A stretch of DNA of 64,000 nucleotides from contig JAPEHQ010000012.1 of the NCBI GenBank assembly GCA_027405735.1, positions 1,612,001-1,676,000 of the forward strand. The letters run 5' to 3'. The position numbers and the translations under genes are program-made. Source of the stretch: Mucor racemosus (lineage: Eukaryota; Mucoromycota; Mucoromycetes; Mucorales; Mucoraceae). Positions 1 through 11,839 of this stretch are shown here, one piece after another. Each line of letters opens with the position of its first letter. The first letter of the stretch is position 1. The notes beneath the pieces were generated by a model. That model searched no databases, had not been told where the DNA came from, and saw only the letters and a program-made list of their open reading frames with translations.

Positions 1-1540
1 TTTTATTGGAATAAAATGGTGTTTAATGGATAATTTTGTTATGTACACTGAATTTACATAAGCAAAATTACACTAATATCAAACAAGACCTATTTAAAAT
101 ACATTTAATTTAAATGTTTTAAAAAAGGTAGGTTTTTCGACTTGATTAACTGACTGAAAGCACAATCTCCACTACAAAATGATTCATTGTATTGAATAGC
201 AGATACCATGAGCTGTATGTCTGGTATCGTAAAACCTGCCGAGAATATAAAAATTCAATTAATCTCGCTTCTGTTACTATAAAGCAATTGTCATTTTTCG
301 TCTTTTTATTTGACAAAGAGATTCACTTCTGATTGGTGTTTGCTCTAAAATTCTGCTGCCTCGTTATCTCTCAGGGCCACCGTGATTCATTTTTTTTCTA
401 TATTCTGATCCAGCATTAATCGACAGAAAGTTACGGGTACAGTGTCTCAGTTTGGTCTCAAACAAATAATGTATTTATTTCACAAATCACTAGAGTAATC
501 ACACCTACATTTATTTTTTGATGGTTAATTGAAATAGATACCAAAATTTAATAGTATCATGTAGGAGTAACATGAATCAAGCAATGTATCACCAACAGCA
601 AGTATCACACTGATAAAAATATAAATATAAAGTTTGCCCACTAATAAAGAAAAAAAAGATACCCCTAAGCTATACGAATAGAGAGTATTTGGGGGTTTTT
701 TTGCAGTAATTTTTTACTGTAAATGTTTTCCTGATTTACTTGCAATCCCCGAGAAGACCATTCAAAAGCTCAAAAATTGTACACTAACGAATCTACAGTA
801 CCTGATTTTATGCATTCCTGTATATATAGAGCATAATGTACATTTTCGCGCTAACGGCTTAGTTGGATAGTATGCAGGTACTCTTTAGTGTATCACGAAT
901 TGAAAGGAGCAACATATGTCTGGTCTCATAGAATAATATCGTGAGCAACTCTCGAAATGGGAAAAGCGGGTATTTTAGAATATATAAGAACCCAACTTAA
1001 AATAAAGAATTGGGGGTCTGAAAGCATTCCCTTATCAGTGTGTTATTTTTGCACGAATGACCCAGGCTAAACTTTCTTTTTTTTTTTTTAATAATTTTCT
1101 CAGGCGCAAAAGCGAGGAAGAGGCCAGATAAAAGGGGGGGAGTACATCACCAATAGAATGTGTTTATCTCTTACCGAAATTGGAAGAATATGCAAAAAGG
1201 TAATAGTAAATCAGCACACAATTGGGTTGATTTCAACCTCTTTTTCACGAGAATTTGTCTAATAAACATAATATTTTCTATCGATAAATATCTGCAACAT
1301 GTAAAACAAGACATCTTTTATCGATATTTTCGTTGATATTGGCATTTTTTATACGAATACATGATATAAATGATACGGGTGACGTATTTTGGTTAGGACT
1401 CCGTGATTTGATTCACGCCTCAAGCTCAGAAGTTTTGTTATATATTTTTCTAGACTTTACTCGCATCTCTTTTTCCCTTTTCTCTTTTTTTCTCGTTTTT
1501 TATTTTCTTATAATCTCGATAAATTAAAAATATACTAAAT
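1..1540. other. Intergenic, upstream of 14-3-3
   Basis: I see no gene here. The stretch is AT-rich with short homopolymer runs. The last 80 bases before the 14-3-3 start are pyrimidine-rich (CTCTTTTTCCC-type), as is common just upstream of start codons in this window (ILV5 and LEU2 show the same). Confidence 0.5.
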
Positions 1541-2619
1541 ATGTCTACTGTAAGTGCTTTTTCGTAAAGATTTCTTGAATATTCATTGACGATATTTCCT
1601 TCTTTTTTCTCTTGTTTTTATTAGGAACGTGAAAACAATGTCTATATGGCCAAGCTCGCTGAACAAGCCGAGCGTTATGATGGTAATACCCTTTAAATCA
1701 CTCATGATAATGATATTAAGCATTTTATTTAATATAGAAATGGTCTCCTTCACCAAGGATGTTGCAAAGGTAAATTATTTAATCTTATTTTTTTTTTGGA
1801 AAGAGATGGAAGGACAACGTGATTTATTTGAGTATCCGAATTTGAATTTTAAATATATTTTTTCTTTAATTTAGATGGGTGTTGAATTAACTGTTGAGGA
1901 ACGTAATCTCTTGTCTGTCGCTTATAAGAACGTCATCGGTGCTCGTCGTGCATCTTGGAGAATTGTTTCATCTATTGAACAAAAGGAAGAGAGTAAGGGA
2001 AACGCTGCTCAAGTTGAAAAGATCAAGACTTACCGTCAAAAGATTGAAACTGAACTTCAAGATGTCTGCAAGGATATTTTGAATGTTTTGTCCGAAAACT
2101 TGATCCCTAATGCCCAAGGTGGTGAATCCAAGGTCTTTTACTACAAGATGATGGGTGATTACCATCGTTATCTTGCTGAATTCCTTACTAGTGAATCTCG
2201 TAAGGAGTCTGCTACTCAAGCTCATGAAGCTTACAAGACTGCCACAGAAATTGCTCAAACTGAATTAGCTCCTACCCATCCTATTCGTTTGGGTCTTGCT
2301 CTTAACTTTTCCGTCTTTTACTATGAAATTCTCAACTCTCCTGATCGTGCTTGTCATCTCGCTAAACAAGCTTTCGATGATGCTATTGCTGAACTCGATA
2401 CTCTCTCTGAAGAATCTTACAAGGACTCTACTCTTATCATGCAATTACTGAGAGATAACCTTACTTTGTGGACTTCTGATTTGCAAGAAGGTAAGTTTTG
2501 ATATATTAGTGAAAATGGGATTATTGAATGTAGAATGGTATATTTACATGATATATATTTGTATAGAAACTGAAAAATCAGATGAAGCCAAGGCTGAACC
2601 TGTTGATGAATCCAAGTAA
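1541..2619 (+). CDS. BMH1: 14-3-3 protein
   Basis: Phosphoserine/phosphothreonine-binding adaptor that dimerises and docks onto phosphorylated client proteins in the cytosol and nucleus. Five exons join in frame: 1541-1549, 1625-1682, 1738-1769, 1875-2490 and 2567-2619, giving 255 residues, the normal family length. The first exon encodes only three residues (Met-Ser-Thr). Both family signatures are visible: [20 protein letters not shown] near the N-terminus and [18 protein letters not shown] near residue 220. The acidic C-terminal tail ([16 protein letters not shown]) is encoded by the small last exon and is variable in the family. All introns are GT-AG. The symbol is that of the yeast orthologue group; which paralogue this represents cannot be told from the window. 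Confidence 0.96.
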
Positions 2620-2965
2620 AAAGAGAAAAGAAAAAAAAAGAATCTAATATAAAAAAATTCAACATGTATTTTTTTTTTTTTTTTTTTTTTACTTAATATT
2701 ATACATCTCTACAGACCTCCTTTAAATCACATACAAAACAATTCACATAAATCACGCCAAATGCTAACAAATTCACAAATTTCCCCTCCCCTTTTATTAA
2801 TATAAAGTTATAAAAAATATATTCATATTTTTGACAACATTCTTCATGACAATTTGAAGCAATTTAACATCAAAACTCAGTTGTAAAAAATGATGAGCAT
2901 ACTGGTTGAAGTTCCCCCTTTATTTTGTACAACATGAAAAAAGCGAGATCTTTTTATTATTATTA

Positions 2966-4165
2966 TTAATAGTTATCAAATGCTGTTGTTCTACGTGGTG
3001 AAGTGAAATCAAACGTACTCGTGGAATTATTATTTATAGGATTTCGATTTGAAATATTTGTATTTGTTGGATTATAAAATTGATTGAATCGATTTGCTAA
3101 TATAGCTGTATCGCCACAGGAAGTTGATGTCGATAGTATAATAGGAGGTGATGGTGTAGGTGAAAGTGATGGAGATAACGTATCTTGACTCGTTCTGCTA
3201 CGCTTATTACCATGCTGATAGTTGTATGTATCAAACACAGATGTTGTTAAGCCTGGAGAAATAGAAGTTGATGGTCTATCATATAAATTATCATATATAG
3301 GATATGTAGCAGCGCTACTATTGCTACTACTACTACTACTACTACTACCACTTGAAGCAGTAGTAGTGGTAGTAGTAGAATACATGAAATTTGAATAATT
3401 TATGCGATATGCCTTACTACTGTCATTGTTATCAGAATATATTTGCTGATGATAATCTAATTCATCTGATGATTTACTTCGCTTCCGACTAACTGTAGTG
3501 TCTCTAGGAGGGAAAGAAGCATTATGTCCCTGTAAATGTGGCATCAGGTCAGCCGAGATCTGTAAGCATGCAAGTTCAGGGTTGGCAGAAGGAGTTGGCA
3601 AAAGGTTATTTAATGCATCATGTTTACTGTAATAATTGACAATGTGCAAGAAGGTGCCATTCACCATAATGCGAATTGTTTTCTTGATTAAACCATCTTT
3701 TTTAAAGTTGTATGTTGTATTTAAAGTTGTCAATGAACCCACTAATGTTTTTTCTTTTTGGTACATCAAAGATAAATTTGTTTCATCTGTAGCCTTTGAT
3801 GTTGTTGCAGAAGAATTGCTATAATCATTATCTATTTTTCTGTGCTCTCTATTTGCAAGTTCTCTATAAACGAGGAAATTTCCCAAAATACGAGATGGAC
3901 TCCATAGAAAACCATCTGTCCATCTTTTAATACCTTTTTGTGAAAATGTTTCAATTAATGAATGTGCATACAAAATTTAGTAAAAAATATTACCAGATTC
4001 TGTTTCATCAAAGACAATGATTGTGCCTGATTTGATAGAATGACGCTCTCTTTCTATTAATCTTCGGTTGATCGTTGGCAACAGACCATTCCTACATGCC
4101 TCAATTATAAGCAATGAATCTGTAATGTTTTCAATAAAGCCGTGAAATGTTTTAGTAAAAGGCAT
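2966..4165 (-). CDS. Gti1/Pac2 family (WOPR-domain) transcription regulator
   Basis: Predicted DNA-binding regulator of the fungal WOPR family (Wor1, Ryp1, Gti1, Pac2), which controls morphological switching and nutrient-dependent development. Two exons, 4165-3994 and 3933-2966, give 379 residues; the junction restores ESG-IKRWTDG. The first WOPR box runs from FHGFIENITDSLLIIEACR (residue about 7) through RRLIERERHSIKSG to RWTDGFLWSPSRILGNFLVY (about 60-80). The second box (DGLIKKTIRI, then FLHIVNYYSKHD) is near residues 125-155. The C-terminal half is low-complexity Ser/Thr/Asn with a serine run from AGT/AGC triplets, as in relatives. The last bases lie about 350 bp from the 14-3-3 stop, so the two genes converge. 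It cannot be assigned to the Gti1 or Pac2 branch by eye. Confidence 0.93.
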
Positions 4166-6198
4166 TTGTTATCCAATTAGCAACTAAAAGAGAAAGAAAA
4201 AGAGAAGTTAAAGGAGGTTTGAAAATGAAAATGATGATGATAATAGCCTAAATATTCCCATTTTTACTACAATTTTAATCGGGCGTTTCTGTTTGTAGAA
4301 TTCAATAACAAAATAAATCATGTCAAAATCGGTTTTTTTTTAATGTTTATTTGTTATTTGTTTCAACAAGATTAAGCTCTTCTTAACTACGTGAGGTTCA
4401 ATTACTTGCTTTCTATAGTATGCGTTTTATATCTCTTTCTCAAAATGTTATCTAAAGGCCATCTTTGAATATCCCCCCCCCCCTCCTGATTATCATTAAA
4501 TTGGGAAAAATTATATTAGATATTGTAATTCCCATATATTATATATATGGCAGAACCTGTTTATTTTTCATGTAACAAGGGGAGAAGATGTAACAGCATC
4601 ATTTATCGCGGAATTATCGTTTTTTCTTTAATACAGTGATACAGGCGTTAAATGTAGATCAATTTCCACTGTTCAGTCGCATACGAACATGAGAAAACAC
4701 TATATATTATGTGGCGTACATTTCATGCAAATTGATCACATATATATATATATATATTATAATTTGTCATGTCTATACATTATCATTAAGCCAAGCATTG
4801 TATATTTATCTGCATTTCTTTGAAAAATGGGACATTTTATATAATGAAGATAACTTTAATCATCCCTTAAAAAAAAACCGTATAAAAGGTTCCACAGATG
4901 AATAAAAAGTTTGTTGTTGTTTTCTCCTAATGAAAAAAGGATAGATGATTATCTTGGAATTAAGGGACATTCATTCAAAGTGCTATTTGCGTTATGATAA
5001 ACAACTGAAAATAAAAAGTTTAACTTTGTCCTGCTTTTGACAATAAAATGTTCTGTCTTGTTAATTTTGGCAAAAATAAGCTCGGATAGCATTTCCGGTG
5101 TAGTTGTTTAATTTTCTCGGAGAAGACAAACAATGTGGAAAGCACGATATTATAAATAATACAAACAGAACGTAAGTTATAAATAAAATTTGACAAGATG
5201 AGCTCATTACTCTAATAGGTTTATTTGTACAACTCAGAAGACTTGACTCTCTGTGGTATGGGTTACACTCAAAGATTAGAAATAGCTCTATGGCGCCGAC
5301 ATCCTTAGACGTTGGTTCCGAAGCGTATCTATGATGGTATATATCAGCAGATTTAGCAGGATTTAAGGGGTGGGGGATTTTTCTAATCACATCAAGAAAT
5401 AAAGGACAAAAAAATTAATAATTAATAACATGCAGCATCAAATATCTACATTAGGTGTTTGCCTTCCCAGGTATATGTGTAGAAAACCTTGTTTGGAGAA
5501 TGTACTTGATCGTATACATACAATACCTGTAATTGTATATCATTATTTGGAAAAAAAAATAGACTTTAATATAATATAAAATCAGGTTTTATACACTTAC
5601 AAACACTTTAACCTAATTAAGATTTCATATAACGTTCAAGTTTGAAGCTTGTCTTTAACAATTCGGGTTAAAGTGCATTGAACCTGAACATTTTTGCGAG
5701 AGCTTTATAATTTTATTAGACCTTTGTACACTCATCACAAATAGTAAAACATGCATCAGTGTTTTTCGAATAGAAAATCAGAGTTAGCATACACAAGATA
5801 AAACACAAAATATTTGCGCTTGAAAGACGTAATTTTCTAAACAAAAATTATCTTCATGTATACTGCTAACAAAAGTATGCGATCAAAGTAACAAACATAG
5901 TTTTATCAAAAAGGAACTCTAGAAACAATCCTTCAAACGATGAAAATGGTTTATATTGACGGTCATTTAAAAAGTGAGCGATCTGGAGCGATTCTATCCT
6001 GCAGCAGTTTTGTTCTCTATTATTACGTAAATGCATAAAATATTAGGGACTTATTGTAATGATATTTATTGAAAACTTATGAAAGTAATTAGAAATGGAG
6101 TAATGTATGTAATTTTGATTTGAACAATAATATAAAAAGAGGGGACAGTAAGAGATTGGTTTGTTTCAAGGGATATATATTTGGTGAAGCAGTTAGAT
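4166..6198. other. Intergenic between WOPR regulator and CoA ligase
   Basis: No convincing gene. It includes an AT dinucleotide run near 4740-4760 and a C run near 4475. A 109-codon minus-strand reading frame (5061-5390) has no recognisable domain and is not called. Confidence 0.45.
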
Positions 6199-7866
6199 TT
6201 AAACGAGGACGCTACCCTTGGCCTCTTGACGAAGAATACGGCGTTGAATCTTACCAGAAGCAGTACGAGGGAAGGAATCGACAATAACAATGCCACCACG
6301 CAGACGCTTTTCATCAGAAAGACGGACATCAGCATATTCTTGGAGTTCTCTTTCTACTTCTTTAGTGTACCTTTCACCATCTACTAAATGAATGTATGCA
6401 CGAGGAAGCTCAGTAGTAAATTCAGGGTAGTATACACCGATAGCAGCACAGTCAGCAACCTTGGGATGGGTCATCAAAACATTTTCAATATCACTGGGAT
6501 AAATGTGGTAGAGACGATACTTGATCAAATCCTTAGAACGATCAATGTAGTAGAACATGCCATTCTCATCACATTTAACAAGATCACCAGTGCGCAAATA
6601 ACCATCGGCACCAAAAGTACTAGCGGTAGCTTCGGGATTTCTGTAATAACCACGAGCAACAGTTGGACCTTTAACCCAAAGTTCTCCCATTTGACCAGTA
6701 GGAACATCATTACCATCATCGTCAACCAATCTAGCAGAGAAGCCAGATGCCAAATAACCAATACCATTAGCTTCGGTAACTTGAGGATTGCTTTCAAATA
6801 AGCCAAGGACTTCAGTCATACCATAAGCATTCATAATCAAAAGACCAAGACGTTCTTTAACAGTACGTGTCACCGAGTTATCAAGAGCAGCACCACAACA
6901 AATGACAAATTTAAGAGATGAAAGATCATACTCGTTGGCAATGTTATCCTTTGCTAAAGCAGAGATGATGAAAGGTTGTGTAGTGGTCATGTTAATCTTG
7001 AACTTTTCAACAGCGGCACACAATTTATGTAAAGTATAATGAGGCATTACATAAGTTGTGAGGCCAAGATAGACAGACAAATGCATGTTGGTAAAAAGAG
7101 AACTAGCATGATGATATTCAGTGTATCCAAGAAGATTCATGTCCTTAAAATCCCAGTCTTTAAAGAACAAACTGTTTAAAATGTTGTTTTGGGTGATCAT
7201 AACAGCTTTCTTTCTACCGGTAGTACCAGAAGTAAAGTAGAGGAAGGCAGGATTGTTTATCATTTCTTGTTCAGTAAATTCGAGAGGTGTAGCCAATTCA
7301 TCTTGGCTCAAGATTGTTTCATTGACCGTACGAATTTTATCGACTCCCAGATCACCAAAGACTAAAATGTTGGATTCAGGAAGACCGACAAGTTTGGCAG
7401 CAGCAAGGGAATTCTCGAGTGTATCTTTATGAGCAATCAAGACCTTGGCTTGAACAGTATCTAAATCAGCTGCCATTAAATCAACGCTAGACATTTGATC
7501 GATCGTAGCAGCAATACCACCTAAGCAATTGAGTTAGACGCCAAGTTTGATATTATAAAACATATTAAATCAGATCATCTTACCAACACAAACAGCGCCA
7601 TGAAGAATAATAGGGTAATCAACTTGATTTGGTGAACAAATGGCTACAACATCACCTTTTTTCAAATTGAACTCACGCATGAGACCAGCACCAGCTTTAA
7701 GAATTTGTGTCTCGACCTGACCAAATGTCAAACTATTGCTAGTATCTTCGATATCAACATAGATAAGTTTATCCTTGGGCACTTTTATGTTCTTATGGAA
7801 CAAGGTATTAAAAATGCTTGTAGTTTTAGGAATGTGTCTGGGAGTATATTTCGATTCGTAGACCAT
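6199..7866 (-). CDS. 4-coumarate-CoA ligase-like acyl-CoA synthetase (copy 1)
   Basis: Adenylate-forming enzyme predicted to activate a carboxylic acid with ATP and transfer it to CoA; the substrate is unknown. Two exons, 7866-7584 and 7520-6199, give 534 residues, typical for the 4CL/luciferase-like family. Motifs in order: LYFTSGTTGRKKAVMIT (ATP P-loop), MNAYGMTEV (A5), YLRTGDLVK with the DRSKDLIKYR linker (A7/A8) and PRTASGKIQRR with the catalytic lysine (A10). No C-terminal SKL-type peroxisomal signal is seen (it ends GSVLV). Its start lies head-to-head with a paralogue at 9761, about 1.9 kb away. The single intron sits at a phase-1 position within a GG dipeptide that is shared exactly with the paralogue, which has seven further introns. 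Confidence 0.93.
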
Positions 7867-9760
7867 TTAAAAGATATTGATAAGATATGGATAAGATATG
7901 GATAAGATATAAACAAGTGAAAAATGTAAAGTTGGTAAATATTGCCTGTTTTATATGATTCTAGACAAGGAATCTCGGATAAATCAATTATATCTTTTAA
8001 CTGTATTTAGTAAGCTTTTTGAAATACGCAGGCCTATAACAAGTTTTGAAACAGAAACTTTATTAACCGAATATCAAGGAAAAATATAGCGCCATTGACT
8101 TTCATTCCATAAATTTTTGGCTCAAATAGATGGCGATCAATTTTCATACTGTAGATGTCAGAAACTAATAAATTATATGCACAAGATGTGTAACCTGAAT
8201 TAAGTTGAATTACAGTTGATTATAGATTCAATGGTCCAACTATTGTTGATTACTTTTTACAGAATTAACAAAGCAAAAAAAGAATCTTTTAAAGGAAACG
8301 GGTTCATTATAGCCATTTACAAATATAAAATGAATGACAATAATAAAATTTCTTTTAGTATATCGTATGCGATTCATTATAAATCTTAGACATTGATGAT
8401 TCTTTAAAATGATAATATTTGTGGAGTCTCAAATCATAAAAACGCATTGTGAAAGTTGATATATAGCTGCATTAATATTGGTCTTTTGCATGGGATTACA
8501 TGTGTAAAATTAGCTCTTGAGTCGAAACAGCACACTCCAAACAAGGGGAATGCTTTATTGATTTAGTATATAATTTATGTCAATCTCGATAAAAAGAACA
8601 CACAGTACCAAGAATTTGCACTCAAGTACATGTACTCCATTAGATCTGCTGTTGCACATATCGTTAGTGTAATATGTAACAAATTGTATATTTAATTGCT
8701 TTAAAGTATACAGAAGAAATATGTACCGTTAAGATGTTACACACAGAATAATAAGCTCAAGACATTCAGGGTTCTCTACCTTGGGAATAAATGATAAAGC
8801 TTTATATCGACAGGAAAAGAGAGGCTGGAAAACTGCATTGTTATGAAATCAGATCGTGATCCACAGATATACCGTAGTATGTACTAATAACGGGTAAAAG
8901 TAAAAGATTGACAGAAAATATTCGGCAAAACTATTCAGCCTTCGATCAGATTTCTCGGTTGGCATAAATAAAAAAATTGTAGGGATAGTTTATACATGTA
9001 ACTTAATATTGAAAACAAAAAATTGACAAATGTATCAAATACTTAATAGTAAAAGAAAATTTCTAAAGTTAAGAATATATGGTTTTTGGAAAATTAATTG
9101 ATAGAAGGGAGTTTTAACGAAATACAGCTGTGCAAAAATTGGCAATTATCATTCAACGCTCTTGACATCCATAATATATAGAGGTCATCATTCCGTTCGA
9201 CTTTGTCCTCTCGATATGTTTCGTTTCATTATTTAAAATCTGTTTGGATGTTGGTCTTGTGGTGTCATCAGCAGCTCCAACAAAATTTTGTTATTTTATC
9301 ATCTAGGCGAATGTTTTTCCTAGTTCCTGTGCGACATGGTGTTTCCATATATGATTTCTGTATAGGAAAACTCTAAAAAACGTTTTCAATTACCTTTTAT
9401 AGTATGTTAAACCTCATTACGAATGCATCAGCGCAACAAAATTCAAAGATTTTGCATGTATACTGTCCTCGATTTACAAAAATCAAATATTGGCTATAGC
9501 ATTAAGCGTATAGATGTAGCAACCAAAGTAGATATACAGTAATACAAGCGGCCTGGAATGGATTTTTGCGCATTATTTGCACAAGCTTCTGAATATTGAT
9601 TGTCAGTGAATAAACGTATATTGAAAGTTCTATCAGTGTAATACAAAAACTCTGTTATTGTGTACATTATTTGGAGCCTACATTAAATAGCCAAAAATAA
9701 AAAATAAAAAATAAAAAAATACAACCCTGGTATTCTTCTCTTTCAGCTGATAATTGCATT
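7867..9760. other. Shared upstream region of the two CoA ligases
   Basis: A 1.9 kb divergent intergenic region without a gene I can support. A short direct repeat (GATAAGATATGGATAAGATATG) lies immediately upstream of copy 1 (about 7870-7910). No clear regulator site is recognised. Confidence 0.4.
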
Positions 9761-11839
9761 ATGATTTTTAATTCCAAACTTCCTGCAAGAGAATTCCCTC
9801 AAGTTACATTATACGACCTCTTGTTTGAGAGCAACAAAAAGTTTCATTCTAATCGTCCTTGTTATATCGATGCAGAAGACCATTCTCAATCAATCACTTT
9901 TGGCCAAGTAAAGGATATTGCATATAAATTTGCTGCTGGCATGCAGTACAAGTTTCCTGATTTTAAAAGGGGAGATGTTGTTGCTTTTTATTCAGGAAAT
10001 AATGTAAGTTTTAGAAATCAGGAACTGTATCGCTTTTTTTTTTAATGCAAAAATAGTTAACTTATGCTGCTGCGATTCATTCTCCTGTTATCATTGGTAT
10101 ATAACTGCATGTGCAATATCTATTAACACAAGCATTTAACAATCTCTCTTTTTTACTATTCATAGGTGGTGTTGCTACAACTATCGATGCCAGTTCTGAT
10201 ATCGAGTCGGCTGCAGCCTGTTTAAGTACTGTCAATGCAAAAATAATCATTGTCAGTGTCGAAACAATTGACAATGCTTTGAAAGCAGCAGAAATTGCTG
10301 GTGTATCAATAGAAAATATTTTTGTATTTGGAGATGAAGATGTACAAGGCTGTCAATCCTTTACCAAAGCCTTTTTGAATCACAACGAAAGCGTTGTTCC
10401 CGCTGTGTGGACTCCTGAAGAGCTTGCAACAGCCCCATGCTACTTGTGTTTTACTTCAGGTACCACTGGAAAGAAGAAGGCTGTAACATTAACGTAGGTT
10501 TCTATGAAATAACCTAAATGAGTATATATTTAATCTGAAATCAATGCATCTTTCTAGACACAAGTCTCTGACTAGTGCTTTACTCTTGAAAGATGAATGG
10601 CTCCCAGATACAGTCAATATATTGTCCCATACAGATTTCCATCATGTCAGTGCTCTTTTAATTACCATCCACATGAACTTATTCCATGGTTGTACCACTT
10701 ATATTCTCAAAAAGTACACATTTGAAAAGATGTTGTTGGCTATTCAAGACTGTAAAATTAATGTCATGGCAACCCAGCCTTGGATTGCTGCTGCAATGGC
10801 AAAGGAACCTATTGTTGATAAATATGATTTATCTTCATTTAATTTGGCTATTCTTGGAGGTTCTTGTATCGACAAAACTGTATGCATAACTTTCCATAAA
10901 CGTTTGAATGCAGCCATTGTGTCTGCATATGGTATGACAGAGTGTTTAAATTTGCTCGAGTCAAGTGTTCTTGGAACTCTAAAAGGTAATTTATTATGTT
11001 TATTGTTGCATTTGCACGAAATTGACGGAATGTTTTTAGGCGAGCTTGGCTGTTTATCTACAGGTTTTTCTGCTAAAATTATTGATGAGAATGGAAATAG
11101 TAAGAACATATACCCTCAGTTTAAAAAACCAATGGCACATAACTAATCTGAATTCAACAGTGGTCGGATATAATCAAGTAGGGGAGCTTTGTATTAAAGG
11201 CCCAACTCTCACTCCTGTAAGCTATCAGAAAATATTTTGCATCCGTATACGACTAAACATTTAAATAGGGTTACTATAATAGCCCTGAAATCAATGCTGT
11301 ATGTTTTGATAAAGATGGTTTCCTTCATACAGGAGACCTTTTTGAAATTAACGAAGACGGTCAAGTGACATTTGTTGACCGTATTAAAGATATTATCAAG
11401 TACAGATACCATCATGTAAGTAACCAATCATGAAAATATTTTGTAAATTACTACATGAAATTTAATGGACGTGTAACAGATCCCTCCTCAAGATATTGAA
11501 AATGTCTTGGTAAGTTAAGGTCTATACATTAGCATTGGTGTATTTACTTACAGAATATTACAGATGCTCCATCCTTTGGTCACTGATTGTGCTGCTATTG
11601 GTGTATATTCTGAAGAAGAAACTAGTTGGGCTCCTAGAGCATTCGTATTATTGTCAGAAAATAATCAAGATGTTGAACAAATTAAGAAAGAGATTATTCA
11701 GTTGGTACAAGAGAAGCTTCCTGACCATAAGCAACTTCGAGGCGGATTATACATTGCCAAAAAATTACCTAGAACCTCAACTGGTAAAGTTGAGCGTCGC
11801 ACACTTCGTTTACCCAATATCGAGGAGTGGGTATACTAA
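9761..11839 (+). CDS. 4-coumarate-CoA ligase-like acyl-CoA synthetase (copy 2)
   Basis: Paralogue of the enzyme encoded at 6199-7866 with the same predicted reaction (ATP-dependent acyl-CoA formation, substrate unknown). Nine exons splice in frame: 9761-10003, 10057-10096, 10166-10493, 10558-10985, 11040-11099, 11161-11216, 11269-11415, 11480-11509 and 11564-11839, giving 535 residues, almost the length of copy 1. Motifs: CFTSGTTGKKKAV, VSAYGMTEC, FLHTGDLFEINEDGQV, DRIKDIIKYR and PRTSTGKVERR with the catalytic lysine. The second intron, within GG (VIIG/GVATT), matches the only intron of copy 1 in position and phase. Exons as short as 30 and 40 bp are unusual. The 10057 and 11161 acceptors are the least certain. 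Confidence 0.88.

Noticed and set aside
5061..5390. 109-codon minus-strand frame with a hydrophobic stretch
   Set aside because: No recognisable domain or splice context. It could be a remnant of a repeat, but that cannot be supported from the sequence alone.
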